Shown here piece after piece: positions 38,201-48,722 of a stretch of 64,000 bases of DNA. The stretch lies in assembly GCA_946803715.1 (NCBI GenBank), contig CAMPET010000141.1, positions 88,191-152,190 on the forward strand, read 5' to 3'. This DNA is from Beroe ovata (lineage: Eukaryota > Ctenophora > Nuda > Beroida > Beroidae). Below the pieces are notes generated by a model. That model saw only the letters and a program-made list of their open reading frames with translations. It ran no database searches and had not been told where the DNA came from. Numbering within the stretch: position 1 is the first letter of the stretch; each line of letters begins with the position of its first letter. The position numbers and the translations under genes are program-made.

Positions 38201-38598
38201 AATATAATGGAACCCAATATAATGGAACCCAATTCTCCGTGATAATTGCACAATGCCTCATGGAACCACGACTAAATAACTGTAGCGTATTTATATTCGC
38301 GTTGATCGCAATAGGTGACGTGTGTAGTTGTGAGTCAACTATTTATTCCCAGAAGAGCGAGGGCACCATGGACTGTTCCCGGATCTATTGATTGGGAACA
38401 AACATCTTGGCTTCCCATTGTTCTCGGGAGTAAGATTTAACTCATCGGCTTTCTGTTTGTAGCTATAACAGCTGTATAAGGGTTGAGTTATATTACGTCA
38501 TGGCACACTTGCGTTATCGTTCACTTTCAGCTTGCAGAATTCGTTATCTAAGTGGGGAGGGGGGGCGAATCTCGGTAGCCGATGAGTATACACATACG
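35249..38598. other. Gene-poor region between the two ShK genes
   Basis: About 3.3 kb without a supported gene. It contains a CG-rich repeat core at about 37355-37395 (TTGACGATAGACCCTGG, then TTTCGCGCGCGCCGC). A possible eroded ShK-like exon lies at about 37660-37760, with CHDDYTDTC in frame after an ATG. A short tandem duplication (ATAATGGAACCCA, twice) lies near 38204-38230. Confidence 0.45.
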
Positions 38599-38724
38599 GT
38601 GGTGTTTTATATACGCCAACATCAAAAACACATTTTTCGAAATCATTTTTCCGAAAAACTGTTTTTCAAAAAATGATTTAGAAAAAATGTGTTTTTGATG
38701 TTTGCGTATATAAAACACCATACA
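38599..38724. repeat. Near-perfect inverted repeat (MITE-like palindrome)
   Basis: Two arms of about 60 bp, almost identical when one is reverse-complemented, with little or no loop. Shared blocks are GGTGTTTTATATACGC, ACATCAAAAACACATTTTT, AAATCATTTTT and GAAAAAC. The structure is that of a foldback or miniature inverted-repeat element. The right arm carries TATATAAAA (38707-38715), about 70 bp upstream of the ShK gene B start codon. Confidence 0.88.
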
Positions 38725-38783
38725 TACTGATGACTGTTCATATCACTGATCATAACTATGATATCTAGGCTCTCAGAATCAAC

Positions 38784-39340
38784 ATGTTCAAGCTGTCTGT
38801 GGTTGTCGCTGCTATTCTTGTGGTCGCCAGTTTTGCAGGTGAGACCCCAGAATATGCCTGTCGAAAATATGGGGACCATAACATTGGGACGATAGTATTC
38901 AGGAGATAGCAGGATTATATTTATCACAGCTGTTTCGCATCATGATAAAGCACAAACTGTCTTTCTCCTCAGATGATTGCGCAGACAAACATCCATCATA
39001 CTGTGAGAATGGCCTAAAGAACAGTGCATCGTTCTGTGACATATCCGGCAATGCCAAATGGTGTAAAAGCACCTGTGGATTCTGTGATCAGGGTATGTAG
39101 TACGCACTGCATAATATCACTCGGAAAATCGGTGAATCCATAACAATATCTCGTACATCTGACGTAACCACGACGTGACCTTGACGTTACCACGACGTCA
39201 CCACATCATGAGCCACTTTATTTTCAGCTGTCTGCGCGGACAAATACCCTGACTACTGCAGTATGGGAGCTGACGACGCATCATTCTGTACTATTGCCGG
39301 AAACACCGACTCCTGTGCAGCTACTTGTGGAGCCTGTTAG
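38784..39340 (+). CDS. Secreted protein with two ShK domains (gene B)
   Basis: Three exons, all phase-1 joins: 38784-38838, 38973-39092 and 39228-39340, giving 95 residues. Exon 1 is a signal peptide (MFKLSVVVAAILVVASFA). Each remaining exon encodes one six-cysteine ShK domain. They begin CADKHPSYC and CADKYPDYC, and end CKSTCGFC and CAATCGAC, the last at the stop codon. The two domains are more alike than those of gene A, but gene structure, domain number and intron phases match, so the pair arose by duplication. A TATAAAA motif in the adjacent palindrome and a TCTCAG acceptor 7 nt before the ATG are candidate control and processing signals. Function is not assignable from the fold. Confidence 0.88.
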
Positions 39341-39866
39341 AGTGTCAATAGCGTGGTGTCAATAGCACGGACTCTATCCTTCTATCTCAAGCAATCACTT
39401 GGGATTGGGAATGGGTTATTTTGACAGGTCAGCATGGCGTTTAGGACTTATGTTAATTCTCAATTATCGTTTTTATCTTCTTAGGGAATATGTTAATTGA
39501 CGAGTGTCCTCACAATTTAATCATTTTGCCCTTGATTTTCTAGTGTGCATTGCACAATGCACACTCCACAAATCTGCTGTGTTGTTTCCACTCAGCCGTT
39601 TTGGAGAGTGGCTGCGTGTTAACTCGAAATCATGAAAAAGTTAAAATCTAGACAAAAGTTTTGTGATTCAAATTATTCTAATGATAATCTCAAAAACCCG
39701 TGTTTTCTTTCTCCCAAACTGACAGTTGAATATGTAAAATCAAAATCTTAAAATTAAAATAAAATCATAAAAACAAAATACGAGAAATAGACAATGAAAT
39801 TTAATCGAAAGTACTTATCTATCCAAAAACACTTAGAACCAATCTGGGACATGATAGAATTCTGAC
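39341..39866. other. Convergent intergenic region
   Basis: AT-rich sequence between ShK gene B and FAN1. It includes TGTGCATTGCACAATGCACA (39543-39562), an imperfect palindrome. No gene was recognised. Confidence 0.4.
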
Positions 39867-41804
39867 TCACCTAGCATCAAGTCGTTTACTGGACACAGCT
39901 CTGACATGACACACCTCAGCTCGTATACCAGCCCGCTCCAGAACAGACAACCAAACCCTCTGGTTGTTCCTCAGTGAGTCACCAGGACCCTTAACCTCGA
40001 CCATAACAAAGTCCCTGGTCTCGTGGTTCCAGATGGAGAGGTCAGGAAGTCCACTCCGCCTCAGTCGGGTGTCGGTGACAAACACCTCAAATACTGACAC
40101 CAGGGAGGCAGGTGTCATGCATGACACACACCTCTGACACTCACTCACGTCACTAAACAATTCCCAGGATAGCCCAACGCAACAATACTCTCTGTGCTTT
40201 GACCATGATTCACCGATTAGAGCTGTCATTTCTGTCTCTGATAGCTCTCTTAACATGGCAAAGTGAGTGTCAAACTCGTCCTTTCGACGGGTATAAAACT
40301 CGGCTGACCAAAAGTCGAGTGGATGGCACTGATAATCGTTATAGAACACGCTGTCAATGTCACAGAATATGATATCCCAACACAACATGGCAAATAGTGT
40401 ACTGATTATAGCACCCTCGCAATGGAACCCCTCCTTGAAATTGTGCTCGTTTTTGTAATGAGTTAGTGCAGCGTCCTCCACATTGCTGAGCACTGTATCT
40501 CCTCCCTGGCTCGTAATGAAGATTCTCTTGGAATTCGCAGCACTTCCAGCCCCCTCAACAGTCACTATGTCTATCGTGACTTCGCGCGGCTCGAAACACT
40601 GCTGCGGCTTATAATCTGTGTCCAGTTTAGCGAGTCTAAGTTCCAAAGCTAGTCTGCTACCGTGTGTGGTAGCCGGGTCAGCTAGTCCTTTCCGAGCTGA
40701 TATTGCGGCACTCTCACCATCCTTGAGGTGGAAATCTTGGATCATAGCCAGTGTATCCCACCACACCCCTCGCCTGTGTCTCATGGGTCGGTACTTGAGC
40801 AGGGTCTCCAGGAGAGTGACAGCTGTCGTGTAGTCCTTGAGACGTCTCAGCGCGGCGAGACAGTGCCTCATGACTCTGGCTAGGACCCATTCCTCTGTGA
40901 AATGCTCCAGATACTCACACTCTGCTGGCAGGGTATGATCACCAGATTCCCATGTTTCCATACACGACTCATATCGGGATATATGGTCCGAGTAAATGCA
41001 CTTCAATTCCGTCCACCGTCCCTCCTGGACGTGAGAGAGACATACAGATTCCAGCTGACACGCCTCTACAAACACCTCCAAGTGGTGGCTACTCCTAAAT
41101 ACGGGTTTTGAGTATCGAACTGTGTAACTTGGATATTTGCCAGATAGTCCGATGTGAGACAGCAGAATCCTATTGAGATTCTCTTTACCGATTCCACTGT
41201 TACTATCTTCTTCGTCGAAAGTGAACAAGAACTGTGGAAATGACGCGATGAGCATCCTAGCAAACACGTTGGCAGGACTTGGACTAATCTTCACCATGTC
41301 TGACAGTTTCTCAATACACTTGCTTCTCACCCTCTTTTCAAAAGCACCTTTGCCCCCAAACAACGTCCTCTGACCTTTACACAGTCTCAGAAGTGCCGTC
41401 TCCATAGACCTCATAGATCCAGAACTCTTGACATTGAAGAAAACGCACACCTCTTTCACTTCCCTGGCGGTCATGCTTTTCAACATGTCACTGACTGTCA
41501 AACTGTCACAGCTATCACAAAGTCTGATAAGGAACCCGGCAGTCACAAGTTCCATTGTGACAGTTTCAGCGTCCGAGATACCAGGATACGAGAATGTGGA
41601 GTGTTTTAACCAGTTCCGTTTCCGTAGATAAAGCCGAATGTAGAGCAACTGCGCTGCATCGGTTAGGGTCTTGTAGCTGGAAACTAGAGATTTGTCTGGT
41701 ATCAGGGTGTCCAGGGAGGGAGTATCGATTAGGGTGGTGAGGAGTTTTGCCATTTCCACATAGTGATCCACTTCTCTTTCCTCTTCTTCTTTTTCATCGG
41801 ACAT
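39867..41804 (-). CDS. FAN1: Fanconi-associated nuclease 1 (N-terminally short)
   Basis: Single exon of 645 residues from ATG 41804. It follows human FAN1 from about residue 370 onward: AAQLLYIRLYLRKRNWLKH, a SAP-like segment, TPR-type helices (EEWVLARVMRHCLAALRRL, RHRRGVWWDTLA), GFHCEGAIISTLFAMLCWDIIF with the conserved Glu, and the VRR-NUC nuclease core GLPDLSIW...FVMVEVKGPGD (Asp588, Glu603, Lys605 by my count). FAN1 is a structure-specific nuclease for interstrand crosslink repair. The N-terminal UBZ ubiquitin-binding finger is absent. The frame continues upstream to a CAG acceptor (ending 41831), so a further 5' exon is possible. The last codons read AG|GTGAGT, a perfect donor overlapping the TGA stop, so a short 3' exon is also possible. 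Confidence 0.92.
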   Translation of the reverse strand: MSDEKEEEEREVDHYVEMAKLLTTLIDTPSLDTLIPDKSLVSSYKTLTDAAQLLYIRLYLRKRNWLKHSTFSYPGISDAETVTMELVTAGFLIRLCDSCDSLTVSDMLKSMTAREVKEVCVFFNVKSSGSMRSMETALLRLCKGQRTLFGGKGAFEKRVRSKCIEKLSDMVKISPSPANVFARMLIASFPQFLFTFDEEDSNSGIGKENLNRILLSHIGLSGKYPSYTVRYSKPVFRSSHHLEVFVEACQLESVCLSHVQEGRWTELKCIYSDHISRYESCMETWESGDHTLPAECEYLEHFTEEWVLARVMRHCLAALRRLKDYTTAVTLLETLLKYRPMRHRRGVWWDTLAMIQDFHLKDGESAAISARKGLADPATTHGSRLALELRLAKLDTDYKPQQCFEPREVTIDIVTVEGAGSAANSKRIFITSQGGDTVLSNVEDAALTHYKNEHNFKEGFHCEGAIISTLFAMLCWDIIFCDIDSVFYNDYQCHPLDFWSAEFYTRRKDEFDTHFAMLRELSETEMTALIGESWSKHREYCCVGLSWELFSDVSECQRCVSCMTPASLVSVFEVFVTDTRLRRSGLPDLSIWNHETRDFVMVEVKGPGDSLRNNQRVWLSVLERAGIRAEVCHVRAVSSKRLDAR

Positions 41805-42047
41805 GACCTTCACGGAGGAATAAAGTGTCACTGTCAGATGTGATGAGATTGATTCTCACAATGGATAGAAAAATCGTGAAAATATTGATAGGTATTTAAT
41901 TGAATAGCAAATAATTGCAATTTACAACGAGATTCGATTGGGATGAAAACAGAATAAATTTGCTTCATAATGCCTCAATAATTCGGAAACAGTTAAAAGA
42001 ACTGGTATATCAGCTTGAAATTCAAAAGAGTCCGTCTACAACCATCT

Positions 42048-43066
42048 TTAACAGTTGAGTAAGTCAAAATCATCCAACTCATCATTGTATTCCATGACGT
42101 GACGTTTAATCTTGCTGCCGTCAGACCACGTGATAAAATCCTCCATGTTACGTGTTACCAGGTAACAGGGATCCGTTACCAGGTTTGGTCCTACTCTAAT
42201 GTGACCTTGTTCAACGTACGTTACAGCATCTTTCACCTGCAGATCAACAAGATAGATCAAAATATTTTGACAGATTACTGAAAATTCCGTGACAATATGA
42301 CAAGAATGAATGATGGTTTCGTGATGACATCACTTACGGATTGAGCCATTCGTAACCGGACCATTATCACAGGCAGTCTCCTGCGACAGAAACTGCTGAC
42401 AGTCACCTTCTCACACTGTGACAGACTCTGAGCCGTGGGCAAGATTCCTGTGCAGGCATTGTTGTCATAGCAACTTCTGACCATGTGACGGACACGTGGC
42501 AACTATAAAACTGATTGGCAATATGCCAAAATGGCATGAACCGAAATAATTCTGGTGCCAATTTTAGGAGTGATGAGGTTCTCCCCATTCATATTTCATT
42601 GGTTCACCAGTGCAAATGTGCAATTTCACGCGATCTCAGAACTCACCCAAGTTGTAAAGTTTCTGAAGAAGTGCAGTTGTGCTCTCATTTCGGCACGCTG
42701 ACTTGGCGTCTAGGTCCAGTATGCGAGCAGATAGGCTCTTGATAAAGCCACATATCCTGTTATACTTTGAATAATCCTCCCGGTTTTGGATGTGATACTT
42801 GCGCATAACCTGTGATAGGATGAGTGGTAGAAAGGAAAAGGGGATTGCACAAAAGTTGAAATCGATGGGCAGACGCAGAAAGGAGGAAAATTGGGAGAGT
42901 TTAAAACAGGAATAATAGAAATTCTAAACAGTTCCTAATTCCTATGGAACTGGCCATTGTTAAGCGGTTTCACCTTTGCTTCACGAATGTTGTTATCCTT
43001 CTTCCATTGAACCAGATCAACTTTCTTCAGGAGTTTCTGTTCGTGGTGCTTGAGTTTCCGAACCAT
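42048..43066 (-). CDS. IMP3: U3 small nucleolar ribonucleoprotein IMP3
   Basis: Four exons (42974-43066, 42647-42809, 42338-42447, 42048-42236) join in phase to give 184 residues, the same length as human IMP3. The sequence is highly conserved: [67 protein letters not shown], then the S4-type RNA-binding segment [17 protein letters not shown] and a tail ending [11 protein letters not shown]3 is part of the SSU processome and links U3 snoRNA to pre-18S rRNA in the nucleolus. An acceptor-like GCTAG lies 5 nt before the ATG. The gene sits 276 bp from the LDHD stop and 243 bp from the FAN1 start, all on one strand. Intron 2 contains GTTGTCATAGCAAC, an RFX X-box-like site. Confidence 0.95.
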
Positions 43067-43342
43067 ACTACCTAGCATGAAGTCAAAACTTGAGTCACAG
43101 GAAGTCAGATTGTACAGCAATGTATTAGGGCATGACTTTGCTACTGGAATCTCAATCTATCTATCATTGACATGAAACAATCCATGCCCTCAAAAGCCAA
43201 GGAAACATATTTAGTTATGAATGAGATAAACTTTACAAATCTGAAAACGGATTCTGAAAACGAATTCTGAAAAAATCAAAAAATCAACTGCTACATTATG
43301 TGCTCTGGCATCTGTTTTATCGATATCACAATATGTGTTTCA

Positions 43343-45813
43343 CTATTGGAAATGTTCGAGACTGATCACCTTACCAGGATTCAGGATAAGATGAGGATCA
43401 AGAGTTCTCTTTAACAGTCGCATGGTGTCCCATGCGCCCTGCCCTACCTCCTCTACCAAGAGATCCCGCTTACCCAAACCAATGCCATGCTCCCCGGTAC
43501 AGCTTCCTTCCAGTGATTGAGCTTTGAGTGCTAGTTTAGTGCTGAAATTCACGATCAGATTCGTCTCGTTTTTATCCGTCTGAGAGATGAGATATGGATA
43601 ATTCGATGTCCACTGCAATTGTCAAAATAACATGTATCCTAATCATTAAAACCCCAACTTCATCTTTTATTTCGAAGCGTGAAATAAAACCCTTAGCCAT
43701 AAGGAATATATATACAAGTTCCCCGGACCTGATCACTGAGTAGGAAACAATGGAAGTTCCCATCACCGACATGCCCCACTATGGGAACAGGCACGTTCAT
43801 CTCGGCCGCTAGCTCATGACCGTACAGTATCATCTCGGGTAGATGCGATAGTGGGACCACGACATCCGTACTGTATGCGTGTTTACCGGGACTCAGTGCT
43901 TTGACAGCGTACCTATCCGGGGGATAAAGAGAGAATAATTATAGGGACGAGTTCACATGTAACGTTATCAAAACTTGAGCCACTCCAAACTACAACCCGC
44001 AATAACCTTTGTAGTAAGCGTTACTGTTAGCTAATGTGCGGGTTTTTCACTTGCACCCCACCCCTCCTATAATTTCATGATATGAGTATGTACCAGCAGT
44101 TATGTCGAGCTTTCCACAGTTTATCCCGTTCATGTTGCTCCGTTGCCCAGGTGAAGTGATCTCCGCCATTAGCAGTACACAGTTCCTGCGCTACCAGTGC
44201 TTGTTCCTCCACACTGGACTGAGGAGTGGGGATTGCTAAATCCCAGTATCGATAATTGGGATAAAATAACCTCAATCATCATCCGGGTAATAAACCTACT
44301 GGGGAGCCGGTGAATTCAAGGAAAAGTGTAGGCCCCACAGGAACGCACAAGTTAGAGAAGTTATTGCATGCACTGATCATGTCTGCGTTCAGGAACTCTA
44401 TTCGAGCCATTGGTAGTCCGCATTGTAGTATCTGCACGACTGTGTCCACTGAATTTTGCACCGTGTCAAAGGAGCAAATCGCTGCTGCTGTCGCTTCCGG
44501 TATACCGTGCAACCGAACAGTCGCTTGTGTTATCACCCCTGAATTGTTAGATTTGAGAGAATTTTGATTCAGACCGAAAGGCAATGAAACAAAATCAAAA
44601 AGTTGAAAAAGCTTCGTTCAATTCCAAATATTCCTATGCGAGGCGCGCGCGCGCCACGAAATTGGTAAATTGCGCGTTAGCCATCATAAGAATGCTGCAG
44701 CGCGCTACAAAGATAAAAACACAAAAGTGTGACCGACACAAAGTGCCCATATCTTCACAGACCTAGCGTTCCCTCTGAACCAACAAATAGGTTTGTGAGG
44801 TTGTAACCACAGCTGGTTTTCTTAGGCCGACGACCACTCCCGGCAGTATGAATTATCGTACCATCAGCCAAAACCACCTCCATGTTAATCACATTCTCTC
44901 TCATAGTGCCGTACCGGACCGCATTCGTGCCACTGGCACTGGTCGAGCACATGCCACATACTGATGCCCCCGCTCCTGGAGAGAATTGAGGTGGCATCAG
45001 AGGTGCGACTGAGAATTATTGAAGAATAATGATGTGGCATCCTACTCACCAGGGTCTATAGGAAAATGCAAACCATCTGCTCTGATCCAATCATTCAGCT
45101 GATGTCGAGTTACTCCTGCCTTGACTGTTGCATCGAAATCAGTCGGGTTTACGGAGACTATGTCAGTCATTTTGTGCATGGCAAGACACAGGCCACCGTA
45201 CATTGCTCCAACACCTCCTTCAAAACCTGGTGATGGGTAAGGAAAATATTGAACAGCCGGATATTGGGAGAAAGTGGATTGAACATGTATAGGATAGAAA
45301 CTAAGATTACACACGAAAACCGCTAACTCTATGAACAGTAAAGAATATGGGGTTATTAGTCACCTGTGCCAGTTCCAAATGGAATAACAGGAATTCTATG
45401 GCTGTGACAAATCTTCATAATGTCTGACACGTGTTCCGTTGATAAGGGCGTGGCCACTGCATCCGGCGGCTGGGTCGGGTGAAATGACTCGTCAGTGCCG
45501 TGCAGGTTGCGGGCTGAAATGAGTACAGCGATGATTATTGAAGATGATTTCAAATAGTGCTAGAAAACAACGGGATTCATTCCTGCGTCATACGACTCTT
45601 ATTGCAGTCGATGATTGCAACGTATCACAAGTGATGCACCAGACTGCTAGTTGAATTGCTCACACTACCTGATTCAGAAATGGTTATGTTTTCAGGTCCT
45701 ACAATCTCACTGATCATAGAGAGTATGTTATCGTCAATAGTGCCATAACTTGTCAAAGATCTGACACCAATTCTCTGTATTCCTCGCAACAAAGTGCACG
45801 TTGCTGTCAACAT
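43343..45813 (-). CDS. LDHD: Mitochondrial D-lactate dehydrogenase
   Basis: Eight exons join in phase: 45669-45813, 45364-45513, 45050-45226, 44763-44975, 44300-44538, 44094-44218, 43729-43912 and 43343-43579, giving about 489 residues (human 507). The N-terminus ([19 protein letters not shown]) is a good mitochondrial presequence. The FAD-binding PCMH domain shows [38 protein letters not shown], and [22 protein letters not shown]. The C-terminal catalytic cap shows [27 protein letters not shown] and [15 protein letters not shown]. The enzyme oxidises D-lactate, and other D-2-hydroxyacids in vertebrates, to the ketoacid and passes electrons toward cytochrome c. For exons 6 and 8 I chose the in-phase acceptors (TCCTCAG ending 44219; CATCTCTCAG ending 43580) over nearby alternatives. 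The ATG lies one base after an AACAG acceptor. A CG-rich repeat sits in intron 4. Confidence 0.92.
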
Positions 45814-46033
45814 TCTGTTATCGAGAACTTTCGTATCATCATTGCAATTTAGAACTTAGTTACTGTTAGCTATCGAAATCAATTCTCTTTGAAGATACAC
45901 CAAAACACAAAACAAAACATTGATTTAAAGAGTATGAAATTTTTGCAACAATCTCATATCGACGTATCATGACTTTTTAAAAATAACGACTAATTCCAGC
46001 ACTCTACCTCTCGAATTGACCTCGATACCGCGT

Positions 46034-46618
46034 TCATTCCTTGGGGCCCTCTCTATGAAGTGACTGCACCCTGAGCGGTCCCACATCACTAAACAATAAC
46101 GGTGTCACCACACCCATTTCCTCAACTATCGTCTCACTGCACCAATCCGACAACTGAGAGCCGGCTAGTTCACTGGTTTTAACACTCACGGTAAACCCTC
46201 TCCCTTCCTCCACCATCTCACGCGTTGCTGCGCCTCCTCCCTGATTGGATAACACGCTGATCACGTGACCTCTGAACGCGTCCTTACACTGCGTGATACA
46301 CTGTTCTGGCGTGAGCTGAGACTGGGAGAGGGTCGGGTAAGAGAGAACGAGAGAGAATGATTCCTCTGTCTGCAGACCGTTGTACACACTAACAGTGATA
46401 CTGTGAACAGACTGCTGCATGAGGTGTGGTGCAAGAGACAGGACCAGTTTCCTGATGTAATTATTGAGTGGGGGGTAGGTTGACTGTTTGACACTCACAC
46501 TGTACTTGTATCGGGATCGGAATATTTGGGATGGGTAGATGTTACAGATGTATATCACGTTGTGTAGCCACACCTCTACGAACTCGATAAGCAGTTCTTG
46601 TAATACGTCGTTTGACAT
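46034..46618 (-). CDS. MAD2L2: REV7 / MAD2L2 HORMA-domain protein
   Basis: Single exon of 194 residues from ATG 46618, close to human REV7 (211). The N-terminal half matches the HORMA core: LIEFVEVWLHNVIYICNIYPSQIFRSRYKYSVSVKQSTYPPLNNYIRKLV aligns with human [49 protein letters not shown]. The C-terminal half keeps the HORMA pattern but is more diverged (GFTVSVKTSELAG; VTPLLFSDVGPLRVQSL). REV7 is the adaptor of DNA polymerase zeta in translesion synthesis and a shieldin component in double-strand break repair in vertebrates. A TTGTCAG acceptor-like site lies 22 nt before the ATG. It lies 220 bp upstream of LDHD and 323 bp downstream of GTF2H4. Confidence 0.88.
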   Translation of the reverse strand: MSNDVLQELLIEFVEVWLHNVIYICNIYPSQIFRSRYKYSVSVKQSTYPPLNNYIRKLVLSLAPHLMQQSVHSITVSVYNGLQTEESFSLVLSYPTLSQSQLTPEQCITQCKDAFRGHVISVLSNQGGGAATREMVEEGRGFTVSVKTSELAGSQLSDWCSETIVEEMGVVTPLLFSDVGPLRVQSLHREGPKE

Positions 46619-46941
46619 GGTGGCGAGTTGCTTTTATAGTCTGACAATAATATTCGGTTCAATCGTGTTGGGGATGAAGGCTTGATTATGTGTCTCAGCT
46701 CAAGTGATATGATGACTCATATTGCATAGTTGATCTGAGGAAAGTTTCGTGTTGCAGCTTGTACCATTTGCCCTTATTTCTTTTCTAAGGTAGGAGTTTG
46801 ACAAGTTTGGAAGGAGTCTCATAAGATATCGTGGGAAACAGTTTAATGAATGAGTGAAATAAACGCAATGTAATTGTAAACTTCTAAATCCTTCTGCGTC
46901 AAAAGCATGAATAAATATAAATTAATATCACTTATAAAACA

Positions 46942-48285
46942 TCACGACTCGCCATGTTCCTTCTTATATGTTTTCCAATATTTCTTCACATCCCCATGTC
47001 CCTTCTTATTCACTACTAACAGTCGCTTGGGCACATTCGACCACATAACACACCCTATGTTCTGAGCGTATTCATGTACAATATTGAAATCTGAATCACT
47101 GAGGAACTGCGAGTACAACACACCATCATCAGTGCTAAGTCTAGACCTCTCCATCTCCCAAAGAAACAACTGATCGGTGACTGTGGGCGGGAGAATCGGT
47201 TTAGTTTTCAACATTTGCGGGTGAGCGTGACTCTCAAGAAAGTCTATGATTTGCCGAACCTGGATACCATTTTTCAGGGCCATCTGGACACTTTCCCGTG
47301 TGATATGCCCCACCAGGAAGTTTTCAAATCGGTGGAGTGGCTCCGAGAATAGCGCTACCAACGCTATATCTAGTTCGTTTGAAGTGTAGCTATATATCCT
47401 GAAATTAGTCTCCACCACGATGTACCCTTCCCGTTTCTCTGCTGCCTTGTTAGACCCCGCCGAGAGGAAGTTGATAGCGTGTCGCGTTGGATAGAACCAG
47501 GGCGACGTGTGTTTCCTCTGGTAAACCAGCCCTATCTGACGCAGATGCATGACAAATGTACCGTGTGACCCAATGGGATAACACTTGCCTAACGTTGAGA
47601 AACTCAGTTGAAATATAAACGCAAGGCACGTAGTGAGATTCAGTCCTATCGAATCACACTGATCCAGATATTTCAGCATGAAGTACCAGATTTGCGTGGG
47701 TGTGTCAAGGAGAAGGAACTGGAACCCTGCATTCGTTATCACATGTTCATTCCCCTGCTTGTTTATCATACCAGACTGGAGCAGCAAGTTGGCAATATCA
47801 GGGCTCACTTTGTCAGAATCCGAGTCGCCCTGCACCATGAACTGCAACAAACACTCCCAACGCTCGTTAGCGTAACTATCCAGGAACTCGACAGTTTTAG
47901 GTTTCTTGTCAGGTTCCAATTGCTGGTTCCCGTACCACGACACACCACCCCCACACATGGCAGTGGTCAAACCCTTCTTGAAGTTAGGATGGAGCACAAC
48001 CCCATCCCCAACATCCATCTTCACCACACTCCACAGACGGAGTGTTTTCAACTGTTTGGTCGCGTCTAGGTTATTCTTTTCCCGCGGGTTGGCTGCCCAT
48101 GTCGTGAGTGTATCCAGGGGAACTGGCTGAGCTACAAACAGCAGCCGCATGACGTACTGCTGTGCCATTTCGGGCAGGGATCTGAATAGGGCGAGACATG
48201 TTGCAGGGTGACTGTACAGTCTGTCCTGGGTGGTGTGAGGGAGTTTCTGGATGTACTCGCGTATGTTGCGGATTTTGACACCCAT
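46942..48285 (-). CDS. GTF2H4: General transcription factor IIH subunit 4 (p52/TFB2)
   Basis: Single exon of 447 residues from ATG 48285 (human 462). Colinear with human p52: IREYIQKLPHTTQDRLYSHPATCLALFRSLPEMAQQYVMRLLF, DSYANERWECLLQFMVQG, AGFQFLLLDTPTQIWYFMLKYL, FIFQLSFSTLGK, YPTRHAINFLS, GYIVVETNFRIYSYTSNELDIALVALFSEPLHRFENFLVGHITRESVQMAL, and the C-terminal XPB-contacting block ending GHGDVKKYWKTYKK. p52 anchors and stimulates the XPB ATPase in TFIIH, used in RNA polymerase II initiation and nucleotide excision repair. The vertebrate gene is multi-exonic, so the absence of introns is notable. A strong pyrimidine tract and acceptor (CCCCTCTCTCCCTAG) ends 6 nt before the ATG. Confidence 0.95.
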   Translation of the reverse strand: MGVKIRNIREYIQKLPHTTQDRLYSHPATCLALFRSLPEMAQQYVMRLLFVAQPVPLDTLTTWAANPREKNNLDATKQLKTLRLWSVVKMDVGDGVVLHPNFKKGLTTAMCGGGVSWYGNQQLEPDKKPKTVEFLDSYANERWECLLQFMVQGDSDSDKVSPDIANLLLQSGMINKQGNEHVITNAGFQFLLLDTPTQIWYFMLKYLDQCDSIGLNLTTCLAFIFQLSFSTLGKCYPIGSHGTFVMHLRQIGLVYQRKHTSPWFYPTRHAINFLSAGSNKAAEKREGYIVVETNFRIYSYTSNELDIALVALFSEPLHRFENFLVGHITRESVQMALKNGIQVRQIIDFLESHAHPQMLKTKPILPPTVTDQLFLWEMERSRLSTDDGVLYSQFLSDSDFNIVHEYAQNIGCVMWSNVPKRLLVVNKKGHGDVKKYWKTYKKEHGES

Positions 48286-48722
48286 GGGTAGCTAGGGAGA
48301 GAGGGGTGGTGTTAGTACTGGGTGAGGCAACTCAATGAGAGTGATAGATTCAAATTGTAGTGAAATAAAAAACTGTTCTGGAAAAGAAATAGGTTTACGA
48401 TTAATGGTCATCGAATATATGAAGTCTATCAATGTATACAGAAGAAAATTTCACCGAATTGACTCGATTTATGTACGAAATTGAACGGAATTATAATGTA
48501 AGAAAGAATTATAAAATAATATCTGAACCCATTCAAAAGCCCTATGTTCACTGAACTATCAATGAGCGGGATAGCAATTCATCAAACCGTTTCAAACACT
48601 TTAGTGAAAGTAACGTCAATAAAGAAGGGTATAAACAATTAATTACAAAGAAGGTCATCATCAGATTATAGTGTGAGTCACATAATAGTGTTAGTCAGAT
48701 TAAAGTGAACTATAATCAGGGA

